Assembly (NCBI RefSeq): GCF_001623525.1 | Contig: NZ_CP015225.1 | Location: forward strand, 3,973,501-4,037,500 | DNA length: 64,000 bases | Source: Pseudomonas fluorescens | Lineage (GTDB): Bacteria > Pseudomonadota > Gammaproteobacteria > Pseudomonadales > Pseudomonadaceae | Direction: 5' to 3' | Shown: piece by piece, positions 19,459 to 29,600 of the stretch | How positions within the stretch are numbered: position 1 is the stretch's first letter | Layout: every line of letters begins with the position of its first letter | Notes under the pieces: model-generated | Databases searched by the model: none | Told to the model about the DNA's origin: nothing | The model's input: the letters and a program-made list of their open reading frames with translations, nothing else | Translations under genes and position numbers: made by a program

Positions 19459-21993
19459 ATGGACGCAAGCAACGACTCACTGTTGCACCGGCTCATCGAG
19501 GCCCCAATCGGCGATGACAACGCCCAGGCCGATTTCAGGACAGCCCTGCAGCGCATGGGATTGACGTCGGTCTTCGACGTCATGCGCATGGGCAAGGCGC
19601 AGTTCATCCTTGAGCTGGGCAAGCACACCGACGTGGATGCCGGGCAGGTCTATGACAATGCCGCCAGCTATGCCGGGCAGGTCAGTCGCCTGTATCAGGA
19701 GCACCTGATATCACCCAGCGATACCCGGCGACGTGCCCGGCGCAGCCTGGGTTCGGACTCAACCTCGGCGTCCGTCAGCTATCAAGCGCTGTTCAACGAG
19801 CATTGGGATCAGTTCTGCAAGGAAGGTGACATCGCGGCCATCGACTCGCCCGTGGCCTATCTGCGGGCGCTGTATCTGTTTGCCGGCCAGCTGGAAAACG
19901 CCTCCCCATCAACCGACAAAATCACCCTGGAGCAACGGCGACCGGACCTCAAGGGGCTGATGCTCGATCACCAGAGCGCCTTCGTTGCGCGGCCGATGCT
20001 GGACATCGTCAATGACACCTTGCGCAGCGCGATCGAAGCCCATCTGGCAACGAGCGACAAGACCGTCCACCAGGTCCTGGCCAGCGAACACTACCCTTTC
20101 TCACTGCCCTACGACCTGCATCATCACCAGTGCCTGCTGGGGCTAGGCGCAAACAAACCGGCGCTGGGCGAATTGAATTATCGGGTGAGCCTGAAACTCC
20201 CGTTTTCACCAGGGGACTCACCTTACGGGCGTGTTTCGCAATCCCGTGTCGAGGCGCAAAGATTGTTGTCCGGGCTCAGCCCTGAGCAACAGAAAATCCT
20301 GCTTGCACCGGCCAGTTCAGACCTGGACCTTGGCGTCCTGAAGAAAAGCTACGGCACTGAAAACCCCAATCGCCTCCACAATCTTTCGTTCTTCAAGGAG
20401 CGCACCGGGCTGACCACGGAACAGGTCGAGCAGTTGCTGGCACAAGGTGCCTACAGCCCGCGAACCTCGACCGCCAGTCCCCCCTCGATTCATGCCAGCA
20501 ATTATGGAGCCGCTTACATCAACGGGCCGGAATCGAAAGCCACCCTGACGACTCTCAAATCCACGAACACCGTCATCCATGCATCTCGCGAACGGTTCGC
20601 CCGCATGCAGCGAATGATTCGATTGCAGCGCTGGACCGGTCTTCCCGTTGCCGAACTGGACACGCTGATCGTCAATGCCTTGCGCTCGGAAGGCAACGCG
20701 ACGATGACGCTCAACACCAATACCTTGCGCACCCTGGGGGTCTATCGCTACCTGAACCAACGCCACGGCATCGCACCGCAAGAGTTTGCGTCGTTACTGC
20801 ACGACATGCCGATTGCTGCTTGCGGCCAGCAGGTGCCCTTGTTTGACCAGGTGTTCAATCGAACCCAATTGCTCGGACACCCGCAGGTGGAAGACCTGGT
20901 CACGACGGATCTGAAAACCTTCAGCTATCTCAGTGCGGGCCTCGGACTTCCCATCACGCAAGATTCGCTGCTGTTGCTAACGAAGCAAACCGAAAAATAC
21001 CTGTCTTCGTTTAAACACGATTTATCCACGGTCTCGTCACTCTACCGCCAGGCCCGTATCGCCCAGATGTTCGGGCTCTCTCCCTTCGAATGCACGGCGC
21101 TGGCCCACTTACTGGGCGGGGAAGATTTCTGCAAAGCGTTGGCGACAGGGGCATTGAGTACTTCGCACGTCTCACAACCCGACATTCTCGATGTACTGAT
21201 GGCGCTGGATTGGGCCGTCGACTGGCTCAAGCAAGACAACCGGGATGTCGCGTCATGGTGTCGTCTGTTCGAGGTTGTCGAAGACGACGTGCCAATGAAC
21301 AAGAGCCTGGAAAAACGACTGTCGATACTGCTGGCGCAAGAGCCCCAACCGAGCGGAGACCGGCACGTGGTGGAGACCTTGCTGCACGACCTTGCCGACT
21401 TGTCTGCGGAGTACTTCCCCTGCGTGATGCGAATGGCCGACACCCATGCAACAACGATTGTCGCGGCCATCGAGAGCGCCCCTGGGAAAATGCCTGCATT
21501 GCTGGCGACGGTATTGCGCACGGCCCAAGCGTGCAAGGGTTTGCACCTGAGCAGCAGCACGCTGCGGCAATTGATGAATAACCCAACCTGGCTGGCCGCA
21601 GGCAGCACAGGAACGCTGACGCCTCAAACCCTGTATCTACTCGAACGCTTCAGTCACTGTGCCCACCATCAGGCCCGGTCAGAAGAACGCCTGCTGCATT
21701 ACTTGCAGCTTGCCAACCAGGACACGCCGCAAGGCACAGGCGAAGAAGCCAATAAACTGCTGGCCAGCCTGCTGGACTGGAGCACTGACGAAGTCAGTTG
21801 CCTGACCGCACACCTGGAACACAAACGCGCCCAGTCCATGGAAGCCGTGGATTGGATCATGCGCTGCCAGGCGTGCTGCCAGCACACCGGGCTGTCGGCC
21901 AGCCTGCTGCTCAAGGCAACCGCACTCAACAACGACAGCGAGACATCGGACTGGAGGACCGTCGGTGAAGCGCTGATCGCGGCCTGCCACTGA
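19459..21993 (+). CDS. Tc toxin subunit A, N-terminal part (TccA-like, VRP1 family)
   Basis: This 844-residue protein forms the first half of a split TcA. It resembles the Salmonella virulence plasmid A protein (VRP1) family, with SxxxIxxLQRWTGLPxxELD-type blocks (RMIRLQRWTGLPVAELDTLI) and LSPEQQKILL. In Photorhabdus the large pore-forming A subunit is either a single TcdA-type chain or two chains such as TccA + TccB; the lengths here (844 + 1531) fit the second form. It has no signal peptide. It heads a same-strand cluster of four toxin genes, with a 34-bp gap to the next. Confidence 0.9.
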   Translation: MDASNDSLLHRLIEAPIGDDNAQADFRTALQRMGLTSVFDVMRMGKAQFILELGKHTDVDAGQVYDNAASYAGQVSRLYQEHLISPSDTRRRARRSLGSDSTSASVSYQALFNEHWDQFCKEGDIAAIDSPVAYLRALYLFAGQLENASPSTDKITLEQRRPDLKGLMLDHQSAFVARPMLDIVNDTLRSAIEAHLATSDKTVHQVLASEHYPFSLPYDLHHHQCLLGLGANKPALGELNYRVSLKLPFSPGDSPYGRVSQSRVEAQRLLSGLSPEQQKILLAPASSDLDLGVLKKSYGTENPNRLHNLSFFKERTGLTTEQVEQLLAQGAYSPRTSTASPPSIHASNYGAAYINGPESKATLTTLKSTNTVIHASRERFARMQRMIRLQRWTGLPVAELDTLIVNALRSEGNATMTLNTNTLRTLGVYRYLNQRHGIAPQEFASLLHDMPIAACGQQVPLFDQVFNRTQLLGHPQVEDLVTTDLKTFSYLSAGLGLPITQDSLLLLTKQTEKYLSSFKHDLSTVSSLYRQARIAQMFGLSPFECTALAHLLGGEDFCKALATGALSTSHVSQPDILDVLMALDWAVDWLKQDNRDVASWCRLFEVVEDDVPMNKSLEKRLSILLAQEPQPSGDRHVVETLLHDLADLSAEYFPCVMRMADTHATTIVAAIESAPGKMPALLATVLRTAQACKGLHLSSSTLRQLMNNPTWLAAGSTGTLTPQTLYLLERFSHCAHHQARSEERLLHYLQLANQDTPQGTGEEANKLLASLLDWSTDEVSCLTAHLEHKRAQSMEAVDWIMRCQACCQHTGLSASLLLKATALNNDSETSDWRTVGEALIAACH

Positions 21994-22027
21994 CACGTCC
22001 ACCGTCCTCAACATTCAAGGATTGAAT

Positions 22028-25000
22028 ATGACCGTTGCCATAAAAAAGCAGCTTGATGAAAGCCTGCGTGATGCACAGTTAGCGCTCTATTTGAACCAGG
22101 TCGCGCCCAACAACCCTACGACAAGAAACCTGAAACTCAAGACGGCCGAGGCGCTTTACGAATACTGGTTGCTCGATGTACTGGTCAGCCAGGACGTGCC
22201 CACCACACCCGTGGCGTGTGCCATCGCCAGCCTGCAGCAATACGTCCATCGCATCCTGATGAACCTGGAACCCGGCTACGACTCGGCAAGCCTGGGCGCC
22301 GAGCACCTGAAGACTTGGCGCAACGAGCTGCATCAATACCCCACCTGGGCCGCCCATCAAAAGTTGCTCTATTTCCCGGCGATATATCTGGACCCACTGC
22401 TGAGGGCCAACAAGAGCGACAACTTCCGGCAACTGGAAAACGACCTCAATCAGAACCAGATTCAACCCGATGCGGTCCAGTCCGCGGTCACGGCATACCT
22501 GACCCGGTTCGAAGAAGTCGCCAACCTGAACATTCTCACTGGTTACATCGATGGCGAGGACTTTGCCAACAGCACTTACTATTTCATTGCCAAATCACGC
22601 TCCGAGAACAGCTATTTCTGGCGTTCGCTGAACATGGCTCAACGCCCAATCAACGGCACGCCACCGCCCTCGCCTGCCACCCCGCCGAAACTTGACCAGC
22701 CCGATCCCTACGCCTGGTCGGACTGGGAAAAAGCCAACGTGCCAATTTCCGATAACGCGGTCGAACATTCAATAAGGCCGGTCTGGTTCAACAATCGTTT
22801 GTTCGTCGTATGGGCCGAATGCATCCATCAGGATCCGTCAGCCACCCGCAATGCCTCTTCACCGTCACAAGCGACTACCCATCATCCGCTATTACGCTTG
22901 AGTCTTTGTTTCAAAAAACCGGATGGAAGCTGGAGCACCCCGCGTGTTTGCCTACAGGGCTATTGCGAGGACAACGCGCTTCGCAGCATGGAGCTGGATG
23001 CGATCAAGGCATTGGTCGGCACTGTTGCCGTGCAATACCGCAAGGGTGCGCGCGATGTGTTGTTTCTCGCCTTGTGTGCACGTGAAGCCAGGACCGACTC
23101 GCTCAATTCAACCGGCAACCACTTCACGTTCATTAAAACAACGTGCATCGATAAAAACCTCACCCCTGAGCCCGGTAGCTCAGCCACCACGGAACAAGCA
23201 GCGGAAGAGCATTATCGCCAGTACAACGCCGATGAAAAAACACTCATCAGCGCTACGGCGCAACGTATCCAAACCAAAACATCCGCCGAAATCGTCCCCA
23301 TTGAAGTTGCCCTCCCCGAGAATATGGAAGTCTCCATGTCGGATTTCGATGGGCATCGGCAACGCATTGGCATCGAATCAGTCGACGGGCCATCCCCCTC
23401 AACCCTCACGCTGCGTATGAGCGCAATCATCCACCTCGAGCACTACGGGGTTAGAACGTCGTCAAACCGTATGGAAATGCGCTTGAGACTGACAACCGTG
23501 CCCTATAAGACGCCTCGACTTCAGTTTGTTTGGGTGCTCCCTGCCCGGAGCTTGCCAGAAACGCCCTATGTAGCCCTTAGCGGGGGTTCGTTTTCTTCAA
23601 TACACAATGCCCCTTCGAAGTTCCTCGAGCAAAACTACCGGCTGTCATTCGATCATATGACCGATGCGGCCAAGGATAATGAACACTCGCCTGGCATCAC
23701 GTTAACCAACGACTTTCAAGGGAAATTGATCTCCACCCAGGCAGCGCGGCATCTGATCGCGGCAAGTCGACGTGTGGACCACACCAGCTATGCCGGCAAG
23801 GTGCAAAACCTGACCCTGCACGCGAACAATTCCGCCCCGCTGAACCTGGGTGAGACATTCGTTAGTCTGGACGAACCCCTCCTCCTCCAGTACGTGATTT
23901 TCCGCCGCCCGGACGCCTCGCACACTCAATCGCTAACGTATGAAGACCTGACGGTCGTAGCAGAGTCCAGCCCCGCACCGAACCTGGAGAAGTTCCTTGA
24001 GTTCACCTGGCGCAGCACAGACCTCGCCAAGCACGGTGACACTTTCCTTTGTGGGGTCGCCTTCGTTCACCCCGAGGAGCCGGAAAAAAAACTCTACTCC
24101 GCCCTCAAGGCGATCAAGCTGAAGTTCACTCCGGCACGCCTCCAGCCGCCAACCATTACTCACGTATCGACGCCAGGCCTGGGCGCCAGTCAATCCATCG
24201 ATTTCGCCGGTTCCGCCATCAACGAAAGCGATGCCCAGAACAAACCGCGCCAGCCCATCAGGTTGAACACCCTATTCGCTCCAGAACTGATCCGTCGTAC
24301 CGAAAACAGCCTGGATGATTTGTTTGATTGGCAGACCCAACATTTGCCGGAACCGGCCTTACCAGGCGTCGTCAGCAACAAGATGGATTTCCACGGCCCA
24401 TACGGCCGTTACTTCACGGAGCTGTTCCTCTACGTACCGTGGCTGATTGCCTACCGGCTAAACACCGAACAACGATACGAGGAAGCCGAACGCTGGCTCC
24501 GATATGTCTTCGACCCGAGTCGCGCAAATGAGGGGTGTTGGAGAAGCGTGCCTCTGGTCGACAGCAATATGACGGCCTATCACGACCAGGCCCCCCACGA
24601 TCCACACCAGATTGCCCTCAGTCATCCGGTGCACTTTCGCAAAGCGCTGTACTTCCTGTACCTCGACATCCTGATCAACCGAGGCGACGCCGCGTATCGC
24701 GCGCTGACACCCGATAGCCTCAGTGAGGCCAAGCTATGGTACGTACGGGCGCTGGAGTTATTGGGACCGCGGGCGGTCGTTCAGACACTCGATCAATGGA
24801 CGAGCATCAGCCTGCAAGCGTTGAGCGAAAGCAGCAATGAAGACCTGCGCGGGTTCGAACGCTTCCTGAGCCAGTCCGACACCCCCCACCCGTTGCGCAT
24901 TCGTGGTAACCCTTCGCCGTCGTCCTTGCCTGCGATCGATACCCCGTACTTGCGCGTACCGTTCAACCCCGATCTGCTCAAACGCTGGGACATCACCGAA

Positions 25001-26623
25001 AGTCGCCTGTACAACCTGCGGCATAACCTCGACATCGTCGGCAAGCCGCTGCATTTGCCGCTGTTCGCTCCGCCGCTGGATCCTCGCGCCTTGCCCGGCG
25101 CCAACGCCCTGAACATCGCCGACAGCGCCGCGTCGGGTTTATCGCTCCCACACCTCCCGAACTATCGCTTCATGGTCATGCACAGCCAGGCACAGAGTGC
25201 CGTTGAAAGCCTCAGCCAGTTCGGCGCCACGCTGCTATCGCTGATCGAGCGCAAAGAGCAGGCTCAATTGCAGGAACTGCAACAACAGCAAGCCTGGGAC
25301 CTGGCGAAAATCTCGGTCGACCTGCAACGCCAGGCACTGAAGATCGACCGCCATAACCGCCAGGCGCTGCTGGCCAGCCGTTCTATCGTCGAGGGACGAG
25401 CCCATTACTACCAGCATCTGCTGGACAAAGGCGTCAGTGAAGCCGAGAGGCACGCCTGTCGGTTGTACTTGAGAAGTGGCTCAGCCGAACGGGATGCGTC
25501 CGACTCCCAGGCCGTAGCAGGCAGCCTAATGATGACCCCTAACATTTTTGGCTTCAGCAATGGCGGCTCCCGTTGGGAAGGTGCGCTGCACGCTGGCGCA
25601 GCGATCGCCCAAGGCACCGCCATCAGCGACCGCACGACAGCGGCCCATCTCGAGCGGACGGCACAGTTCCATCGTCGTCGGCAGGAATGGACCCAGGCCC
25701 GAGACCAGGCACAGCTCGAACTGGCGCAGGTCGACGCACAACTGGCACATGTTGCCGAGCAGGAAACGGCCACGCGCCTGCAACTTCGCCTGGCGGAATC
25801 GAGCCTGGGCCAAGCCAAGACCAACTACGATTTTTTCCGCAAGCGCTTTACCAAAGCTCAACTGTACCAATGGCTCAATAGCCAGTTTGCCGCGCTCTAC
25901 CGCCAAGCCTACGACGCAACAGTGGGTCTTTGCCTGACGGCTGAAGCTTGCTGGCAGTATGAACTGGCGGATTTGGACACGCGTTTCATCCAACCCGACA
26001 CCTGGAACGCAACCTATCGAGGCCTCGGAATGGGCGAGCAGCTGAAGCTGAGCCTGTTGAACATGCAGGCCGAATACTTGCGCCGCAACGAGCGGGATCT
26101 GGAAATTCGTAAAACGGTATCGCTGCGTCAACTCAAAAGCAAAACCGCAACCAGCACCATTAACAAGGAATGGGCGCAAATTCACGCCGACCTGTTGCAA
26201 GGCCAGTGCGAATTCGAGCTGACCCAAGAGTTGTTCGAGGAAGACTACAAAGATCGGCAGCATTATTTGCGGCGCATCAAGACCATCAGCGTCTCCTTGC
26301 CAGCCATCGTCGGCCCTTATGAAAACATTCGGGCCACGCTGACCCAGACCGCCAGCAAGGTGTTCATGTCTCCCGGTGGCCAGTCCGTGGAAAGCCGCCA
26401 CGCCAACCAGCAAATTGCCCTTTCCACGGGGGTCGACGATAACGGTCTGTTCACCCTCAACTTCAACGATGAGCGCTACCTGCCCTTCGAATACACCGGT
26501 GCGGTCTCCACGTGGTGCCTGAACTTCCCCAACCCCGAAGCCCAAAAGGACATGCTGGCGTCACTGACCGACATCATCGTGCAGGTGAACTACACAGCCC
26601 GGGCAGGCGGAGGTTCGCGATGA
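22028..26623 (+). CDS. Tc toxin subunit A, C-terminal part (TccB-like pore and TcB-binding)
   Basis: This 1531-residue protein completes TcA. The N-terminus (residues 1-120, ESLRDAQLALYLNQVAPN...TAEALYEYWLLDVLVSQDV) matches the ABC-toxin N domain, followed by neuraminidase-like and receptor-binding regions. The C-terminal third has the long helical channel segment (about 1070-1330, with a Gln/Glu-rich coiled coil) and the TcB-binding part (AYDATVGLCLTAEACWQYELAD...IRKTVSLRQL). AAGGA before the ATG at 22028 sets the start; a TTG two codons earlier is unlikely. The stop overlaps the next ATG (ATGA), so TcB is translationally coupled. Confidence 0.94.
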   Translation: MTVAIKKQLDESLRDAQLALYLNQVAPNNPTTRNLKLKTAEALYEYWLLDVLVSQDVPTTPVACAIASLQQYVHRILMNLEPGYDSASLGAEHLKTWRNELHQYPTWAAHQKLLYFPAIYLDPLLRANKSDNFRQLENDLNQNQIQPDAVQSAVTAYLTRFEEVANLNILTGYIDGEDFANSTYYFIAKSRSENSYFWRSLNMAQRPINGTPPPSPATPPKLDQPDPYAWSDWEKANVPISDNAVEHSIRPVWFNNRLFVVWAECIHQDPSATRNASSPSQATTHHPLLRLSLCFKKPDGSWSTPRVCLQGYCEDNALRSMELDAIKALVGTVAVQYRKGARDVLFLALCAREARTDSLNSTGNHFTFIKTTCIDKNLTPEPGSSATTEQAAEEHYRQYNADEKTLISATAQRIQTKTSAEIVPIEVALPENMEVSMSDFDGHRQRIGIESVDGPSPSTLTLRMSAIIHLEHYGVRTSSNRMEMRLRLTTVPYKTPRLQFVWVLPARSLPETPYVALSGGSFSSIHNAPSKFLEQNYRLSFDHMTDAAKDNEHSPGITLTNDFQGKLISTQAARHLIAASRRVDHTSYAGKVQNLTLHANNSAPLNLGETFVSLDEPLLLQYVIFRRPDASHTQSLTYEDLTVVAESSPAPNLEKFLEFTWRSTDLAKHGDTFLCGVAFVHPEEPEKKLYSALKAIKLKFTPARLQPPTITHVSTPGLGASQSIDFAGSAINESDAQNKPRQPIRLNTLFAPELIRRTENSLDDLFDWQTQHLPEPALPGVVSNKMDFHGPYGRYFTELFLYVPWLIAYRLNTEQRYEEAERWLRYVFDPSRANEGCWRSVPLVDSNMTAYHDQAPHDPHQIALSHPVHFRKALYFLYLDILINRGDAAYRALTPDSLSEAKLWYVRALELLGPRAVVQTLDQWTSISLQALSESSNEDLRGFERFLSQSDTPHPLRIRGNPSPSSLPAIDTPYLRVPFNPDLLKRWDITESRLYNLRHNLDIVGKPLHLPLFAPPLDPRALPGANALNIADSAASGLSLPHLPNYRFMVMHSQAQSAVESLSQFGATLLSLIERKEQAQLQELQQQQAWDLAKISVDLQRQALKIDRHNRQALLASRSIVEGRAHYYQHLLDKGVSEAERHACRLYLRSGSAERDASDSQAVAGSLMMTPNIFGFSNGGSRWEGALHAGAAIAQGTAISDRTTAAHLERTAQFHRRRQEWTQARDQAQLELAQVDAQLAHVAEQETATRLQLRLAESSLGQAKTNYDFFRKRFTKAQLYQWLNSQFAALYRQAYDATVGLCLTAEACWQYELADLDTRFIQPDTWNATYRGLGMGEQLKLSLLNMQAEYLRRNERDLEIRKTVSLRQLKSKTATSTINKEWAQIHADLLQGQCEFELTQELFEEDYKDRQHYLRRIKTISVSLPAIVGPYENIRATLTQTASKVFMSPGGQSVESRHANQQIALSTGVDDNGLFTLNFNDERYLPFEYTGAVSTWCLNFPNPEAQKDMLASLTDIIVQVNYTARAGGGSR

Positions 26624-29600
26624 GTGAACACAGCACAATGCCTGTCAACGCGCCGTCACTGCCCAAGGGCGGCGGCGCCATCCAGAGCATCGGCAAGGGA
26701 TGGAGCGCCATCGGCGCCCACGGCACGGCGTCCTATGAGATTGCCCTGCCGATTTCCCCGGGGCGCGGTTTTGCCCCCTCCTTGTCGCTGGGGTACGCCA
26801 GCTCGGCCGGCAATGGCGTGTTCGGCATCGGCTGGGGGCTGTCGCTGCCCTGTGTGGCGCGATGGACCGCCCAGGGTGTACCGGCCTATACCGAAGAAGA
26901 CGAGATCATCGGCCCCGATGCCGTGGTGTGGTTGCCCGAGCGAGATCCACAAGGTGCCATCCGCTCGACGCGCATCGACCGCTACAACCGTCTGGCGCTG
27001 AACAAGACCTACACAGTGATCCGCTACTTTCCGAGAATCGAAAGCCGCTTCGAGCGGATCGAGTATTGGTCGTCGGACAAGGAAACACCGGGTTTCTGGC
27101 TCGTACATGATGCCGATGGCAGCCTCCATGTATTCGGAAAAAGCCCTTCGGCGCGTCGAGCAGATCCCCTGGATGCAAGGCGTGTGGGCGAATGGCTGCT
27201 GGAAGAAAGCCTGAACGCCCACGGCGAGCACATCCTTTACCAGTACAAGGCCGACGTCACGGCGCAGCGCTATCTGAGCCGGGTGTGCTATGGCAATTTC
27301 AAGGCCGATGCGGACCTCTACCTGTGGGAAGCGGATCGGCTGAAGGCTGTGCAATGGCACTTCGAATTGGTGTTCGACTACGGTGAACGGAGCACGGAAT
27401 ACCAACGAAAGCCGAACTATGAAGGCCACCAATGGCTGGCCCGTGACGATGCGTTTTCCAGCTTCGCCTACGGTTTTGAGTTACGCACCGAACGACTGTG
27501 CCGCCAGGTACTAATGTTCCACCGTTTTCCTGATGAATGGGGCACGGCCCCCGTCCTGGTGCGACGCGTGTTGCTCGATTATCGTCAGACCAGCCTGGGC
27601 TATCACCAACTGACCGCCGCCCACGACCAGGCATTCGGCGACTCGACGACAGCCGATCACCGTCCGCCTGTCGAGTTCAGCTACAGCGAGTTCAAGTTCC
27701 CGCTTGAACGCCCCGACTGGCAGCCTTGGCAAAACATGCCGGGGCTCAACGAAAACCAGGGTTTTCAACTGGTGGATCTGTACGGCGAAGGCTTGCCGGG
27801 CGTACTCCATCGAGGCGATGGCGGTTGGTATTACCGCGAACCCATGCGAGCCAAGGCCAACAGCAATGAAGTGGCTTACGGCCAATGGCGGGCGTTGCCC
27901 CGCATTCCCGTTGCCGACCCTGCAAAACCACTGCAGCAGTCACTGAGCGACCTCACGGGCGACGGTCGACTGGATTGGATCATCGCCCAGCCGGGGTGGA
28001 GCGGTTTTTTCTCCCTCGGTCCCGAGCGCAACTGGTCGGATTTCGCCACGTTCAACGCGTTCCCCGCGGAATTTTTCAATCCACAAGGGCAGCTGGCCGA
28101 CCTGATGGGCGCGGGCCTCAGCGACCTGGTGTTGATCGGCCCACGCAGCGTTCGCGTGTACGCCAACCAGCAGGAGAATGGTTTTTCGGCAGCCCGCGAA
28201 ATATCTCGCGGCGAGGCAGACGACGCCCTCCCACTCATCAGCGTGTCGCCCTCCGAGTTGGTGGCATTCAGCGACATGCTCGGCAGTGGCCAACAGCACC
28301 TGGTACGCATTCGTCACAACGAAGTGAAGTGCTGGCCAAACCTGGGGCATGGACGTTTCGGCAACGGCATCGTGCTGGGTTCACCGGGCCTGGCATACGA
28401 AACCTTCGACGCCTCGCGTATTCGTTTGGCGGACCTCGATGGCTCCGGCGCCACCGATCTGATCTATCTGCAAGCGGACCAGGCGCTGATCTTCATGAAC
28501 CGCGGTGGCAATGGCTTCAGCCCTCCCGTGGCGCTGCCCTGGCCCCAAGGCCTGCACTACGACCGCCTGTGCCAGGTGAGCATCGCCGACCTGCAAGGCC
28601 TCGGCTGCTCCAGCCTGGTCCTGAGCCTGCCCCACAGGGGAAACCAACATTGGCGCTGCGACTTCGTCAGCGCGAAACCGTATTTACTCACCGGCACAAA
28701 CAACAATATGGGTACCGCCAACAGTATCCGCTACCGCAGTTCCGCGCAGGAATGGCTGGACGAAAAAGCCGAAAGAGTGGCCGCCGACAGGCCCCTGGCT
28801 TGTCATCTGCCATTGGTCGTGCACGTGGTGTCGAATCAAACCCAGCTGGACGAGATAACGGGCAATCAACTGCTCCAGTCCTTCACCTATCGCCAAGGTT
28901 ATTACGACGGCATCGAACGGGAATTTCGCGGCTTTGGCCTGCTGCTGCAAACCGACGAGCAGACCAACCCCGACGATGCCGAATCACCAGGCTTCACGAC
29001 GCCGTGCCTGACCAAGAACTGGTTTCACACCGGCCAGGCGGTGGACCTGCCCCATATCGGTTACAGCCACGCGGATCCCATCGCCGTGGCGCCGGGCAAG
29101 ACCTTGCTGAGCCAATACTTGCCTGAGACCGGGAGCGACACCCCCATTGTCTCGCCCACCACGGCGACCACTCTGGAAATGTCTCGCGCCCTCAGTGGCT
29201 ACCTACTGCGAAGCGAGGTATTTGGAGTCGATACACGCCGGGGCAACAGAACGTTGTATTCGGTCCAGGAAAATCGCTATCGCCTACGCCTGCTCCAGGC
29301 ACCCGAGGGCAACCGGCGCCATGCCCGGATGTTGCCGCTGCTGCTGGAGTCCATCCACTATCAGTACGAAGGCCTGACCGACGATCCGCAATGCCAGCAC
29401 ACCTTGAATCTGCAATACGACGCCTACGGCTCGCTGACTCACAGCGTAAACGTCCATTACGCCCGACGAAAAAACCTCGACGATACTCCGCCGTTCAGTG
29501 ACGCCGATCAGCAACGCTGGTGGCGCGATGCTCATGATCCAGCGCAACAGTTCCATTACCTGACCGAAACCTGCGCTGAGTACATCCATTTGCCAGCGCC